Assembly: GCA_029204225.1 (NCBI GenBank)
Contig: CM055106.1
Coordinates: forward strand, 50,046,908 to 50,110,907
DNA length: 64,000 nucleotides
Reading direction: 5' to 3'
Origin: Diphasiastrum complanatum
Taxonomy: Eukaryota > Streptophyta > Lycopodiopsida > Lycopodiales > Lycopodiaceae
The notes under the pieces were generated by a model. It had not been told where the DNA came from and made no database searches. It saw only the letters and a program-made list of their open reading frames with translations. The translations under genes and the position numbers were made by a program. Positions 31,703 to 44,074 of this stretch are shown piece by piece. Each line of letters begins with the position of its first letter. Position 1 is the stretch's first letter.

Positions 31703-34210
31703 CGTAGTAGATCCTACAAAATTCTTTGCATAAGGCATATGTTGATAGCCATAAATGGATCATAGGAACTCGAGACTTCCCTCGCTCATACATCAATGGA
31801 TTTCTATTTCAGTTTGGAATACCATGGAAGCTAGAACTAAGAAACGCTCGAGGAAATCTATAGAAAGAAATTCAATATGAGATTAAGAGGCCGAGATTTA
31901 TGGCTAGGCCTATTTTTTAGTACAGCTATTAATTTTATGATGGATTGGAGAAGGAACATAGATACACAGCGTGAAGCTCAAGAGTTGACCTGACATGGAA
32001 GGCAAGCAATGAACCAAAGAGAAAAGTATAGAACCTTTTCAAAAGCGTCTCACAATGCAGTGAGAAAGCAGATAATAGTGAAAGTTTGGTAAGTGAATCT
32101 GATCATTCTCATGAAATCTCAATGAGGGAACATGATAAAAATAGGATGGAAGATGATTCGTTGGCAGCCTCTTTGGGTTTATTTGACTCTGATGCTATTC
32201 AGAAAGTAATCAAAGGGCTCCAAATCTAAAATCAGGATCACTTGAAAAGACTCATAACAAATCTGATCGATGTGTTTGATTAAACTCAGGGTTGCATAAT
32301 TTGGATCAGAGGCTTCTCAAGTATCAGTTTATCTGTGAAGTGAGAAGATAGAACATGGGCACCCGCACTGTACAACTAACCATACACGCAGCAAGTGTTT
32401 ATAATTGTGGCAAGGACAGCAGCCACAAAATTACTATTAGTGTGTTCATATATGTGAAAGAGGAGTATCAGGAAGCAGTATGATGATGAGTCGGCAGTAT
32501 GAATTCCATATTACTAGCCCCGGTGTTCAAAGAGTCCAAAGCAATCACAAAGGTTGATGTGAAATGGGAAAGTGCAGACCTGTAACCACAGTCTTGCGTC
32601 AACAAGCACTCATCTGCACACATGTCGACGCAAAAATTTTCACCTCGCTGTATTTTATTTTTACACTACAGTTCCACAGCAAGCAGCATTTAAAACACGA
32701 ACAGTCTTAACTGCAGTTTCGTTGCTGGCGCTCCTCACCCACCAGCTCTTTCTTGCCACCTTCAGAATTCAGATATACGTTCTCAAACCATTTCTGCCTC
32801 CCTTCTTTCTCAAGCCACTAGTAAAAGTTAAAACAGTACATGAATAAAAAGCAGCAGAACCATTCACACCGTTCCCCACGCTCTTCTTATCGTGATTCGT
32901 CGACGACCTTCTTGGCACAGGTGCGAAACCGTGTGTCTGAAGCCTTGTAGCTCTCACCTAACCGCGCTATAAATTATGTACTCATGTGCTTTCACCAGTA
33001 TCGGAGCAGCAGTCGTCAGATGGTTTTCCGTGTCTGCAGTCTCCTCTGCAGGTAGGTGGGCCCTACGCTTGGACTGAGCCTTCTCCAAAAGAGTTTGCCA
33101 GTTCTTTCCATGTCACACTGCTCAAAGAACTCTGGAGTGCTCGTTATAAAGAATGAGGAAACATCTCATCCCTTCACACAATATAGACCGGTCATCACTC
33201 TGCAAGCATAACCAAAGCCAAACTTCTTATCGAAAAAAGAAGAAGCCAAGTTTCTAGCTTACGCAAAACTTAGAAAGCAGAACTTGTCTGTGGCTCGCAG
33301 CTGGAAACAATCTTATGTGATGTCTCTGCATCTGAAAATGTTGAAAACACATCCTTTGAACATTATACTTATTATTATCCCAAAACATTCGTGCACTAGG
33401 TTAGATGAAGGGATTTCAAATCTTCAAAAAGATTCATAAAGCACAACTATTCTGCTTTTTTCCTTTTCTTAAAGCTTCAAATAGTAGAAATTAGAAGAAT
33501 GGGCCAAGGAACCACACAACAAAATTCTGCTTTTGCAACACCAAAGAGAGCATCGTTTCTTTCCTAAACTGCAAGTTGGAACCTTGTTTAGGCAGATAAG
33601 TTGTCATTTCAATACTAGAGTGACTTTAGTCTTGCAGCCAATGTTTTTTGAGCTTTATTATGGATGAAAAAGTAGCTGGTTGCAAAAGTTGTTGCCAAAA
33701 GACCAATAGTTGATCGATCATATAAACTAACCTTGGAGAATTTGAATTAAAGGCTCTATCCAATTTGGCTTCGATCTGTACTATACCAATGAGAAATTGA
33801 TAAGTATCAAAAAGAATCTCTATGCTTCCTACCACAACAGAGCACATATTCGCAAATTTCAAATTGCAACATCAACTCAGGATGCTGCCCAACTTTGCTA
33901 CATAGTATCATCATTATATACAGCTGCAGTAAGGATTGCATTCAAGCTTTTTCTTGAAGTAGTTTGTGTTTCATAATTCTACTAGTTCATTGACTACTCC
34001 TTGATTGGTCCACACTATTCCAAGATTTAAATCACTAGAATTCTGTGCAAGGCACCAAAACAAGAAGCTTTCATGCAGCCCTTACTCATCAAAATTTGAA
34101 ATGAGCTGTCGTCTCTTCATGAATAGAGACTCAAAAAATAAATCTGATTTCTTTGATTATTAATAGTCTTCACTCTAAAATTATACGCTTGTTACTCGTA
34201 CTTCTGAGAG
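31703..34210. other. Unassigned 2.5-kb stretch downstream of the DUF1645 gene
   Basis: No recognisable coding region or transposon. A TATA-like CTATAAATTATG lies at about 32967 on the plus strand. The 3' untranslated region of the minus-strand DUF1645 gene should lie in the last few hundred bases before 34210, but no polyadenylation site could be placed. Confidence 0.35.
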
Positions 34211-35560
34211 CTATCTTCCTATTGCTTCAAAGGTTGAAGAAAGACCAGGAAACTTCATATAGCCAAAGCCCAAGCATCCCAGCAAGGTTTGCTTATAAGG
34301 AAGAAATGTTCTCCTCCTCATCTGCTCCGATGTCACCCCATTGGTCCTGTAATGCAACTCATGCGGAACGGGTAAAGTGCCTTGTCTGGAGGAAGTGGTA
34401 TCCCTCGCACTTCTAGTTGCAAGGACTGATCTAGCTGATGGTCTGGGCCAGGACCTTGCAGCACCATTCTTCGTCCTCTTGTCTCCATCTTTGCCAAACC
34501 ACTTTTTTACAGAAATGTTTTCAGGTAAAGGTTGTACACTTAGACCAGGCCGATGAGAGTGTTGCCCATCTCTGCCGTGCACATTGCTCAAACCTTTCAC
34601 GTTCTGGGCTTGTGAAGGAATATCATTGACATCTAAAATGCGGAGATGATTAGTAGAGGATTCCAATGATTTCGTTGAACTATCTTTACTATTTGTTATC
34701 TGGTGATCTAGAGGAATGCTTCCTGCATTTTTAGTCACTTTCGCTTGATGCTGCTGCTGATCCTTTCGAAGAAGCCTTAGTGGCGTGAGTGTCTTTGCCC
34801 ATCCTTGCCTAGGGTTTCCTTTTGCGTCTGTTGAAGTATTCTTCAATCCTAAAATGCTCCTGATTCTTGGAGCTCCACCACTTCTGGGAGATCTACTTGG
34901 AGACTGAGGTGCAGAGATCGAAGAAGAGCATTTCACAGAATCCACAGGTGCAAGTTCACGTGCCAGACCTTGCATCCTGGGTGGTAGCTTCAAGGGTAAA
35001 ATTCTTCCTTTGAAGAAAAGTTCATCAGCCGATGACATCTTCGGTGAGGCTAAAGATTCCTCACCCCACGCGCTTGAAGTAAATTGAAAGTCTGAGTCCA
35101 ATTCTTGTTCTACCTCTTGCAAATGTTGACCCTTCCCAGAAGCCTGTCCCCATTGATTCTGAATACCTTTTCCAGGCTCAAACTGCGAAGTATGCTCTCT
35201 TTGAGGGCTTGTGGGAGCGCTGAGAGAGCGGCGATCTTGTAAGATTAACGAAATAAATGCAAAATCAGGATCTAGGCAGGGATTAATCCGCTTTGGTGTG
35301 CCCGGTGCCTCCTCCCAGCTGAAGGGGACCGACGCTTGCAGATCAGTCGAGTGGTCTAAGCTGTCCAGTACACCGTGAGAAGGACTTGAAGGCACACTAT
35401 AGAAGAAATCATGCATCTTAGATCGGCTAGGGCTTGATGGCGCGCTTGCAAAGGGCGTAGAACCTGCACTAACTTGCTCGCCATCGTAGTAGCTACAATC
35501 AGTTGCCAAACCATAAGGAAACCTATGGGGCTCTGGTGATAAGACCTCCATTGCACTCAT
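34211..35560 (-). CDS. DUF1645 family protein
   Basis: This intronless frame encodes 449 residues from the first ATG at 35560; a stop lies upstream in frame. Residues 41-46 (PSSPSR) and 52-61 (FFYSVPSSPS) are the Ser/Pro-rich N-terminal boxes. Residues 78-90 hold VPFSWEEAPGTPK, residues 157-160 DFQF, and residues 176-193 the SADELFFKGRILPLKLPP box. The C-terminal end contains FLPYKQTLLGCLGF. These motifs in this order are those of plant DUF1645 proteins. There is no signal peptide or membrane segment, so a soluble cytosolic or nuclear protein is likely. Biochemical role unknown; one rice member (OsSGL) has been linked to stress tolerance and grain length. The gene is intact. Confidence 0.85.
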   Translation of the reverse strand: MSAMEVLSPEPHRFPYGLATDCSYYDGEQVSAGSTPFASAPSSPSRSKMHDFFYSVPSSPSHGVLDSLDHSTDLQASVPFSWEEAPGTPKRINPCLDPDFAFISLILQDRRSLSAPTSPQREHTSQFEPGKGIQNQWGQASGKGQHLQEVEQELDSDFQFTSSAWGEESLASPKMSSADELFFKGRILPLKLPPRMQGLARELAPVDSVKCSSSISAPQSPSRSPRSGGAPRIRSILGLKNTSTDAKGNPRQGWAKTLTPLRLLRKDQQQHQAKVTKNAGSIPLDHQITNSKDSSTKSLESSTNHLRILDVNDIPSQAQNVKGLSNVHGRDGQHSHRPGLSVQPLPENISVKKWFGKDGDKRTKNGAARSWPRPSARSVLATRSARDTTSSRQGTLPVPHELHYRTNGVTSEQMRRRTFLPYKQTLLGCLGFGYMKFPGLSSTFEAIGR

Positions 35561-36299
35561 CCCGATTCCAGCACCTTTCACAAACTACCTTTCCAAAAGG
35601 CTCAATGGTTGACTTTTAAGATCTACACCAAGACAAGAAACTGAAGCAGCACAAAGACATGAAGAACTTCCTGTCAGAGATGAGCTAATGCTCAGCCGGG
35701 GAAATGATTCAACTATACTGGAATCATTCATGAACCCAATTTAGCAGCTCTTCAATTCAAGATGTGGGCGGACAGAGAAGACCGATGGACACTCTATAAG
35801 AAATGTGCTGACGCTCAACTGGGAAAATGGATAAACTATCCTGCAATCATATCAAGAACGCAATTTGGCAGCACTGTAAAGATAGACATGGGCTTCTGAC
35901 AAGATCTGATAGAGTTGAAGCTTGAGCTTTTATACTCAAGTTTCAAGCATCAACCTGGGCAAAATGATTCAGAAAACAGGCATCCAGTTGAGGAAGAGCT
36001 CAGAACTTCAAGACAACAGCTGAAGCTTCTTCTGCATCTCGCAGACTTTGTCGCCTATGTATGTGCAGTAGCAGTAGTCGAAGTAGAGTAGTAGTTAGCA
36101 TGTGGTAGCATTACTATGGTTGGAATAACGAATGATGTAAGCCTTGTAAGGATAAAGAAGAAGAAGATGGAATAGAAGGCAGCCGGGAAGATGGGTAGAG
36201 GTTGCTTGGAGTAGGTAAAAGTCGTCTCTCTCCACCATTGCTGCTACTGCACTTCTTCTTCTTCTTCTGTTCTGTCATTCACACAAGCTGGGTGCTGGC
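35561..36299 (-). promoter_or_regulatory. 5' flank and likely 5' untranslated region of the DUF1645 gene
   Basis: On the minus strand this holds GA/GAA-rich tracts (GAAGAAGAAGAAG near 36250 and GGTGGAGAGAGACG near 36225), typical of plant leaders, followed by several short upstream ATGs. No definite TATA box or start site can be fixed. Coding sequence is absent. Confidence 0.4.
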
Positions 36300-36629
36300 C
36301 TTGTCGCTTATTGGCACCGGGACAGCTTTGGCCCCGTGCCAGTCGTAAATTAACACGTGGAGTCCGGGCAGGGGACGGGAATCCGTTCAACCCGGGACCC
36401 CACTGTTGCCGCAAAAGTACAATCGCCAAGCGGGCACCCGACAGCCCGCCCGGCACCAAGGCGCAGGGACCCACTGCACTGTGCCAGCGCCAGGCCAGGA
36501 CCACCGGCCAGGGCGCTGGCGCCAGCACTCGGGACCGCTTGCCCACCCCCGACGCTAGGACCACCAGGGCTGTGGCGCCGGGAGCACCAGTGCGCCGAGG
36601 GGGACCAAAGCGCCTGCTCACACAGACAG

Positions 36630-36660
<31 letters not shown>
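36300..36660. other. GC-rich patch ending in (CA)n upstream of the DUF1645 gene
   Basis: Base composition rises sharply here, with GGCGCTGGCGCCAG, GCGCCGGGAGC and similar CpG-rich words, against AT-rich surroundings. Open frames on both strands are a consequence of few A/T-rich stops. A (CA)n run at about 36629-36658 closes the patch. It may be a CpG-rich promoter region or an unidentified repeat. Confidence 0.45.
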
Positions 36661-37394
36661 GGAGTGAATGGGCATTTTGAGTATATATGCATGGTGGAGC
36701 AGTTTCGAGAAAATATTATGGGATAAACCCATCAGGTCATGTGGCACAAAGGTTCAATGTCTCTCGGGCAGGTCGGGCAGGGTGGCGGGCAGGATCATCG
36801 GGCCACCTGGGGACACATGTCACGTGCAGAAGTTGGTCGGGCCAAACTGGCCGTGCCAGTAAGATACGAGGGGGTGCTGGCGTCGCCATAGAAGTATAAA
36901 GGTGGAATGAATGTAAGGATGAAGTGCTGAGGACACCTCGTCTTGTGCGTTTTCATTGATCCACGTAGACCGTGCCTTTGTGAGATTAGCGTGGCCGTGT
37001 TGTTAGATTGGGCCACATAACTAAGACATGATTTTTTGTCCCATACTAATAATTATAATAAGAAATATAGAATCGCTTTGAAGTTTTACATATGGCTGAT
37101 ACTAAAGGCTGGGTAAACTTTCTAAGAATTAGACACGCTTATTTAAGTGGAACACTCTTTATGAAGTAATTTGCAAACAATGTAATTGCCTCACCAATGA
37201 GTTTTAGCCCTGCAATGGTTTTCACACAATCAAATCATTCAACAAATCAATAAGGAATTTAAGATTTTAGCTCCAGCGCACAAAAAATGAAGCTTTGCTT
37301 GCAATAGCAAACAATTATGTCCTTCTCAAATCACAAATACCGCAATCAATAGAAGACAGACATATACAATGCCTATATTTACACTTCATGTTTT
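36661..37394. other. Unassigned stretch
   Basis: A second, smaller GC-rich segment (36760-36870, CGGGCAGG repeats) is followed by AT-rich DNA. No gene, RNA or mobile element is recognised. Confidence 0.35.
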
Positions 37395-38095
37395 AGAACC
37401 TTGCTCCTTGCATGAAAGATGAGATTTGAAGCAAGGCCTTGGGCTGAACTTTTGTCACACTTGATGATGGGAACATCTTCATTTGTGATTCACTTTAGCT
37501 CCACCAAAAGATGCTTGATCTTATATTCAGCTTTAGTTGATGAGACTGAGATAGTGTACTGCTTCTTTGAGAGCCAAGAGATGACTCCACCTCCAAGATA
37601 TACAGAAAATGCACTTGTGGACTTCCTATCAAGCTTATCACCTGCAAAATCCGAATTTGAAAAGCTAATCAAGCAAAGGTTATCTTTTTTATACAAGAAG
37701 AGTGCTAGAAAGGTATCTAAGCACTCTTGTGGCTAACTTCCAGTGATGGATAAAAGGAGATTGCATATATTGACTCAATCTATTGAAACAAAAGCTAAGA
37801 TCAGGTGTAGTAATATTAGCCAAATCAAGGAGCCTATGTTACGCCTATTGAGGGTGATGTCCATGAAGGATCTTTCATCACCAGCTATTAGATCCCTTAC
37901 ATGGTGGTCCATGGGAGTATCTATGCCTTTGCACTTATCCATATTGAAGTAGCATACTTGTATTGACAAAATAAACTATCAGATGATGTCCTATCTACTT
38001 CAAGACCCAAAATATAGTGCAAAGATTCAAGATCTTGCATTTTAAACTCTTTTCCTAGAGCTAGTTTTGTCTCATCAATGAGTTTGACATTATTT
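37395..38095 (-). pseudogene. Copia reverse transcriptase and RNase H fragment
   Basis: Minus-strand pieces give, from right to left, a LGLEV-like segment near 38010, then MDKCKGIDTPMD, SFMDITL and GSLIWL, then FSNSDFAGDKLDRKSTSAF, GGVISWLSKKQYT and VSSTKAEYK, and finally SAQGLASNLIFHARSK near 37420. This is the second half of a Copia pol like that of element A. It is broken by stops and frameshifts and has no LTR nearby, so it is an isolated fragment. Confidence 0.8.
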
Positions 38096-38499
38096 TCACA
38101 AACATTAGAGAAAATATGGGCCCAAAGAGGGCCCTATAAGAAATGCCATGTAGGAGAGAGAAAAATAACAATAAAGTAATTAAAATATCATTTTCTAACT
38201 TCTTTACGCATCTGCCCGCACTACTTTCCTTGTAAATGAATGCACCTTATTTTAATCACATCAAACTTCACTAGTGCTTAACCACAGTTAAAGTGTAAAT
38301 TTCAAAATGCCAAATATTCCCTCTCAATAGTTGGGAACACTCAAAAATTTGAATTAGGAGTGACATTTCAGAAACAAAGCCTACGCCATCTCTATCTCCA
38401 AGGTCGCGCCATCTCTATCTCCAGGGTCAAGCAAGTGTTTAGCGCCATCTCCAGCTTTGTTATTGTCATTGTGTTGTTTGTTACTATACTATTGTACTG
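38096..38499. other. Upstream flank of the transposase-like gene
   Basis: AT-rich, with a direct repeat of GCCATCTCTATCTCCA around 38387 and 38408. It should contain the promoter, and possibly the end, of the DNA transposon whose gene starts at 38500, but no terminal inverted repeat was recognised. Confidence 0.35.
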
Positions 38500-40617
38500 A
38501 TGCCAAAGCTTTATTATCTTCATGTGGATCTGTCACCAGAATATGCTCTGCTCAGGACAAGAAATTCAAAGCAACCCAAATTGTCAACTTCTGATTTGAT
38601 CCGATACAGGGAGGAAAAGTTAAAGCATGTAGATTTATGGTCATCGAGAACATTGTATTCTATTGATCCATATTCATTGCAACTTCTGGATTTTCATTCA
38701 GTGAGTCAATTAATAATCTATATGTGTCATGGCAAAAATGGCCTTTTGGATTATTGTGAGAATTTGATGCTCTATGGAAATGCACATTCAATGCAAAGAA
38801 TACATTATTTGGAAGAGAAATCAAGGAAAATATCAAAGGAGTGCAAAGAAAAATCTACAAAGCTGAAAACTTGTTGGAAGAAAATGAGATGTTCAAGAAG
38901 GAGATCCAAAGGTTGAAATCTTCTTTGCATCATTTTACAACTAGTAATGATGAGATACAAACTACATTTCAATCCATGCGTATCTCATATTTGTCTTTTG
39001 TTAAAGATATGAATGTGCTCAACAGAAAGGTCAAAAGCAACAAGAAGAAAAGACTGGTAACCAAGGATATATGTGATCTATCATCTAGAGGAGGTTATAG
39101 AAAAAGACAAATTTGTGCATTCAAGTAAGTTATAGCTTATTCGTTATTGAATATTTCATGAACTTTTTGATTCAATCATAATCACTAGTTTTGTTATTTA
39201 TTAATTTCAACTTTATGCTGATTTGTTTATTATGCTGTTGTTGTTAGATTTCTTATGCTCAGTCTTAAACAAATCATACAATTGAATGAGCATCTTGAAA
39301 ACCGAAGGCCGACTACATGTTTCGGACCTTCACATTTTTCCCCTTTGAGATTTTTTGTGCCTTAACATTTTTAAGACTCCTTCGTCTTTTTCGCCTTTCT
39401 CGCACCTTCGAGAAAAATGCGACACAGTGGCCAGAATGCCTTGGAATCCATTTCAAGCCCGCCTTCGTCTTTTTTGCATTTTCCCTGCCTTCGCTCTAGA
39501 GGCACGTTCCAGATTTACATACCTTCAGTCTAAGGGCATCTTCGGATTTTTTTGGGTTTTTGCTACATTGGCAGACCAACGTTGCCAACTTATCATCAAC
39601 TCTAAAACAACTGGACAACCAAATATCCCAAGGGCGGTTACCAACTTTTGTACATATACAAAACTGAAGTAAATGGCATTTAAGGCTTATAAGATATTTT
39701 TCTCTTGACACTTGTAAATATATATACTAGCTGAATCAAGCTATGTAAGTGTTCTGTTTCAATCATAGTTATCTATAGCCAGCGTTATCACGCTCAGAAA
39801 GCTGAAGTTATTACTTCAAGCCATTGTACTCACTGTTGATATTAATCAGAGTGCAATTTTTGTCTCACTACTGTATTGTTCATTTGTGCAATTTATATGA
39901 ATCATTCTTCTTGAATATTTCTGCTGCTAACTGTTGCGTTTCCGTTCCTACACGCCTACGCTCAAAGCCTCGAGCTTCCGCTGCCGGTCATCTCTACGTT
40001 TTACGACAGCTCTGAATACTATGAGTGTCCTAATTTCTAGTGACATTTTCATGAATATTATGTTTGCAATGCAGATCAGCATTGGTTGCTGAAGACCATT
40101 TGGCCGATGAGATTTCCATTGGAAACTCACTAGGTTCTATCTTGACTGCTAAATCTATGACATCAATGTTAAACAATAACAAAATGAAAAAGATCAAGGC
40201 TTCAGTTACTGATTGCATTATGAATGAAGTTGGAAAAATATTAGACACTACATTGGTTCAAGGGGCATGTGACTTTTGTAGCATCAGTAGAGAAGCATAT
40301 GCAACAATGTTTAAGATGATACAAGAGGCATTTGCACAGGTATTTATTAAAAAGTTTCCAATCCCATGACCATTTCATCTTTAAAAAAAAAAAATATTAA
40401 ACCAAGGTATGCAGACAATAGTTGGTAATCCATCTCATATCAATGAAATGTATTGCTTGAAAGGAGAATGTCTAGCATATAACAATTCCAACAATCTACT
40501 TATTGATATTAATCAGCTACTAACATTCATCATAAATTTTTATGGTATTACAAATGAAAATGTCAATAACAAGTTGATGGCAACTGTTTTCAAGTTAGAT
40601 GAGTCTTGTCAATAATC
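38500..40617 (+). pseudogene. Transposase-like gene, exons of the 5' half (interrupted by elements C and D)
   Basis: A first piece opens at an ATG at 38500. After a frameshift or intron near 38830, a coiled-coil segment (AENLLEENEMFKKEIQRL) runs to 39124, where a GTAAGT donor follows. An acceptor TTTGCAATGCAG at 40063-40074 restores the frame exactly (codon AAA, then SALVAEDHLADEI). The next donor, CACAG/GTATTT at 40339, joins in phase to an acceptor ending at 40414 (TIVGNPSHINEMYC). The frame then gives NVNNKLMATVFKLD and a TAA at 40613. Three exons with matching phases argue for a real spliced gene. The 3' half is at 50488-51825. I do not recognise the superfamily. Confidence 0.6.
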
Positions 40618-40622
40618 AGATA

Positions 40623-40864
40623 TGCAACATCAAGCATTCACCATAAGCATTCACCACAAGAAGGCGAAAGAAGAACATGCACAATCACACTATCACTCTG
40701 TATTATACTGAATGTGTACAAATAAACCTTGAACCCCTCATAGAGAGAGAAGATCTACGAGTAGACTAATAGGCTACCCTACAGCTAATGACAGCTGGTC
40801 ACAGTTGTCAACATTAATGTACCTTGTAAACAGTAACAATGAAGTTTATCATTGATTTCTAACA
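40623..40864 (-). repeat. 3' LTR of element C
   Basis: TGCAACATCAAGCATTCACC to TTTCTAACA on the plus strand, repeated at 50255-50487. A tandem duplication of CATAAGCATTCACC makes it longer than its partner. The polypurine tract (minus strand AAAGGAGAG) is directly to its right at 40865. Confidence 0.9.
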
Positions 40865-41392
40865 CTCTCCTTTAACGATAAAGTTACATTCTTCTATTCC
40901 TAATAGAGTACGAAACCTCTCAAATTTACATCTACTCAATGACTTAGTAAAAATATCTGCCATTTGATCTTCAGATTTACAAAAAACAAGATCAATGACT
41001 CCATAAAATTTTTTCTCTCGAACAAAATGGTAGTGTATTTCGATGTGCTTGGTTCGAGCATGTAAAACTGGATTTTTGGCAAGGTGAATGCAACTTTGAT
41101 TATCGCAAGATACAGTAGTCGCATCCACTTGTGGTTGACCTAAATCCACAAGCAATCTTCGTAACCATACCGCTTCTTGTGTAGCATTGCTAAGTGTTCG
41201 ATATTCAGCTTCCGTCGATGATAAGACTACTGTAGGTTGCTTTTTGCTGCTCCATGAAATTGCAGCTGTACCATAACTGAATGTGTGACCACTGGTAGAT
41301 CTTCTATCATCAATATTACCTACCCAATCAGCATCTGTATAACCTACCAACATTGGCGCTTCAGGCTGATCATACTTCAAACCAAAATTCAA
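40859..41392 (-). pseudogene. Copia RNase H (element C)
   Basis: The frame gives LVGYTDADWVGNIDDRRSTS, ISWSSKKQPTVVLSSTEAEY, CDNQSCIHLAKNPVLHARTK and HIEIHYHFVREK to DQMADIFTKSL, a complete Copia RNase H. It is in the same frame as the reverse-transcriptase piece at 41399-41899, separated only by a stop. The gene end overlaps the polypurine tract next to the 3' LTR. Confidence 0.9.
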
Positions 41393-41398
41393 TGTCCC

Positions 41399-41922
41399 TC
41401 AAATGTATTTGAGAATACGTTTAGCAGACTTCCAGTGTGCTTGACTAGGATCTTGCATAAATTGACTAACAACACCAACAACATAAGAAATATCAGGTCG
41501 TGTGTTTGTCAAATAAATCAAACTACCCACCAGCTGTCTATACACATAATCATCCACTTTCTCATATTCATCATATGTAGTAAGCTTCATGTTGACATCC
41601 ATAGGTGTTCTCAAAGGCTTACAATCCTGCATATTGAACTTATAAAGCAAATCTTGTGTATATTTGCTTTGTGTAAGAAAGACCATGTCTTCCTTTTGCC
41701 ATACTTCAATGCCAAGACAATAGTGCATCAATCCTAGATCAATCATGTCAAAAGCATTGGAAAGATCTGATTTTATTTCATCAATTAAGCTCTCATTACT
41801 TCCTGTAATAATCAAATCATCCACGTACAACACAATGAATACTATATCCGAGTCTTGCCTTAAAATGTAAAGATTAGGATCAGCATCACTCTTTACCATT
41901 CCTCTTTGCTTGAAGTGTTCAT
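41399..41922 (-). pseudogene. Copia reverse transcriptase, 3' half (element C)
   Basis: On the other side of element D the same frame resumes as EHFKQRGMVKSDADPNLY and continues through VLYVDDLIITGS, the catalytic YVDD box, and GLMHYCLGIEV to SAKRILKYI. A stop at 41399 separates it from the RNase H frame. Before element D landed, this stretch of pol was continuous with 47207-47429. Confidence 0.9.
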
Positions 41923-42576
41923 TGTGAGAGATTTCAACTAGTTTAGTCTAGTTTAGTCACATTTTGGTAAATTGTCAATAAGAGGCCAAAACTCATTTTA
42001 GAATTAGAGATAAAATTCTTAGAGTTATATTAGTTTAAAATACATTCAATAAACACTTTTTGAAAGTGTGGGAGAGTTGGTAGTCAAGTTTGAGAGGGAT
42101 TCAAATTTGAACTTTGGGTACATTGAATCTAGACCCAAAAATAGTAGGGTTTACATTTTGGAGGGAAAGCCAAGTGGCCAAATAGGGTTTGGAAACTCTA
42201 TAAAAGGATGTAACTCGTGGAGAGACACATCTTCTCTCTTCTATCTCTCATTTCATCATAATACATGATTCTCTTTGGATTCTACTTCTCATTGGTGCAC
42301 TATGTTGGTGATATCTTGTAATCTTGTGTGTAGAATGTTCATATTTTGTAATTTTCGGTTTCACACGTGTGAAATATAGTAGGGTACTGTAATTGTATGG
42401 ACAAAAAACATATTTTATGTTTTGGTTCATGTTTGATCAGTATCTCTTAGAGTTTGCATCTCATTTTGTGTGTAGATGCTGATTTTTCTACATTAGTAGG
42501 ATTGTTGGTTTGCTCCTTATTGTAACCAAAGATCCGGGACATGGATTGGATCTTGAATGATCTGAAATCCTTCACA
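41923..42576 (+). repeat. 5' LTR of element D
   Basis: Begins TGTGAGAGATTTC and ends CCTTCACA. A canonical TATA box CTATAAAAGG lies at 42198-42207, with a TTCACACGTGTGAA palindrome at 42360-42373 downstream of it. It is repeated at 46581-47201. Confidence 0.95.
42360..42373. promoter_or_regulatory. G-box palindrome in element D 5' LTR
   Basis: TTCACACGTGTGAA, the same 14-base palindrome as in element A, about 150 bp downstream of the TATA box CTATAAAAGG. Confidence 0.7.
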
Positions 42577-42588
42577 TGGTATCAGAGC
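42577..42588 (+). other. Primer binding site of element D
   Basis: TGGTATCAGAGC directly follows the 5' LTR. It is a perfect 12-base match to the expected complement of initiator tRNA-Met and fixes the plus orientation. Confidence 0.92.
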
Positions 42589-43178
42589 TCTTGTGTTTCA
42601 GGTTATGAAAGGATCAGCCATCTTTAGCAAGGATTTGGAGGAGTTACCAATGCTAGAGCATGCTAGATTGATCTCTACTCAAAAATCAGCATTTTTGCAT
42701 GTGTAGAATTGATCTTTTGTAGGTCAAAACTCAATATAGGGTTATATACTTGATCAATTCCGATTTCACACTTGGTTTACTGGAACTAGATGACTTTTGG
42801 TGCATTAGGAAGGTCTCATTGGAGTCTACAAGAAGATACATCAAGTTTCTAGAAATTGCATGTAGAATTTGAGATATTCATTTTTTTGTGATTTTGTCAA
42901 AACCCTAATTTTAATTGGATCTCTAGTTTGTGAGGTTACTAAACTTCATTTGAGTGTGTTTCAATCTTAGGAAGTGGCAAGAATCATTAGATTGAGGATA
43001 GATCATAGGTTGATCAAGATTTCACTATTCTATGTGTTTGATTTTCTAGCTAGAAGTGGTAGAAGAGATTTGAGAGGTTCCATATCTTTGTGATTTCTTC
43101 TTGAGTTCATTTGTTGACATTCAAGAGAGTGCTTTGTGAATTGGAACAGGCTGAAAGAGAAGATCAGATCATTGCAAC

Positions 43179-43955
43179 ATGGCTACAAGTGGTGGATTCA
43201 TGTTGGAGAGCAATGATAGGCTTACCTCAATCAACTATTCTACTTGGAAGGTGAGGATGGAGTCCTTATTGGAGATGAATGAGTTGATGGAGATTTTTGC
43301 AGGTGTGGAGGAGAGGCCTCAAGCACTTCAAGATCAAGTGAGGTATGACAAGAGAGCAAAGAAAGCTCTACACATGATTAAGATGAATGTTATCAATGAA
43401 CTTCTCAAGGAAGTTGGTAAGTGCACATCATCTTTGGAGGCTTGGGAAGCTTTGAAGAAGCTTTATGAATCCAAGTCTACATCAAGAGTGCTTACTCTTA
43501 GGAGGCAAATCTTTCAAAGTTTGCAAAAGAAGGAAGAGAGTACTCATGCTTTTGTTTTGAGGGTTAAAACATTTAATGATGAGTTAGCATGTATTGATAA
43601 AAGCATTAAGGAGGTAGAACTTGTTCAAGTTATACTTAATGGCTTGTTGGATGATCATGCTAATCTTGTTCAAAGTTTTGCTATTCAAGAGGCTTTGCCA
43701 AGTATTGTGGATTTGCAAGAGATCTTGGCGAATGAGGAGTATAGGCTTCAATCAAGAGGAGGTGGATCTACATCGACATCTCATTATGAAGAGGAGGCTA
43801 TGTTCATCAAAGGCAAGTTCAAGGGCAAAGGCAAAGGCAAGTGGTCTGAAGGGCAAGATCAAGGTGAGACTTCCTCTTTTAGCAAAAAGAAAGATAAGTC
43901 TAAGTTAAAATGCTTTTATTGTGAATCAAAGGGCATTTTGCTAATGAATGTTTGA
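43179..43955 (+). pseudogene. Copia gag (element D)
   Basis: From the ATG at 43179 a 258-codon frame encodes a gag close to that of element A: NDRLTSINYSTWKVRMESLL, LLKEVGKCTSSLEAWEALKK, THAFVLRVKTFNDELA and a GKFKGKGKGKW basic stretch. The zinc knuckle starts as CFYCESKG but a frameshift inside it throws the frame off, and the second half (NECLKKQRDKGSK-like) is in another frame. A 600-bp leader precedes the gene, as in element A. Confidence 0.9.
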
Positions 43956-44074
43956 AGAAGCAAAGAGATAAAGGTAGCAAGCAAATCAACTTTACTACCA
44001 ATGATGAGGATCTAGGTGGTGGTGATTCTCTTTTGATGTGTTCTTCAAGTCCAATATCAAGTGAAGGTGACAAA

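Noticed and set aside
36244-36747. Several long frames on both strands in the GC-rich patch
   Set aside because: GC-rich DNA has few stops; three overlapping frames disagree and none shows a domain or codon pattern of a real gene.
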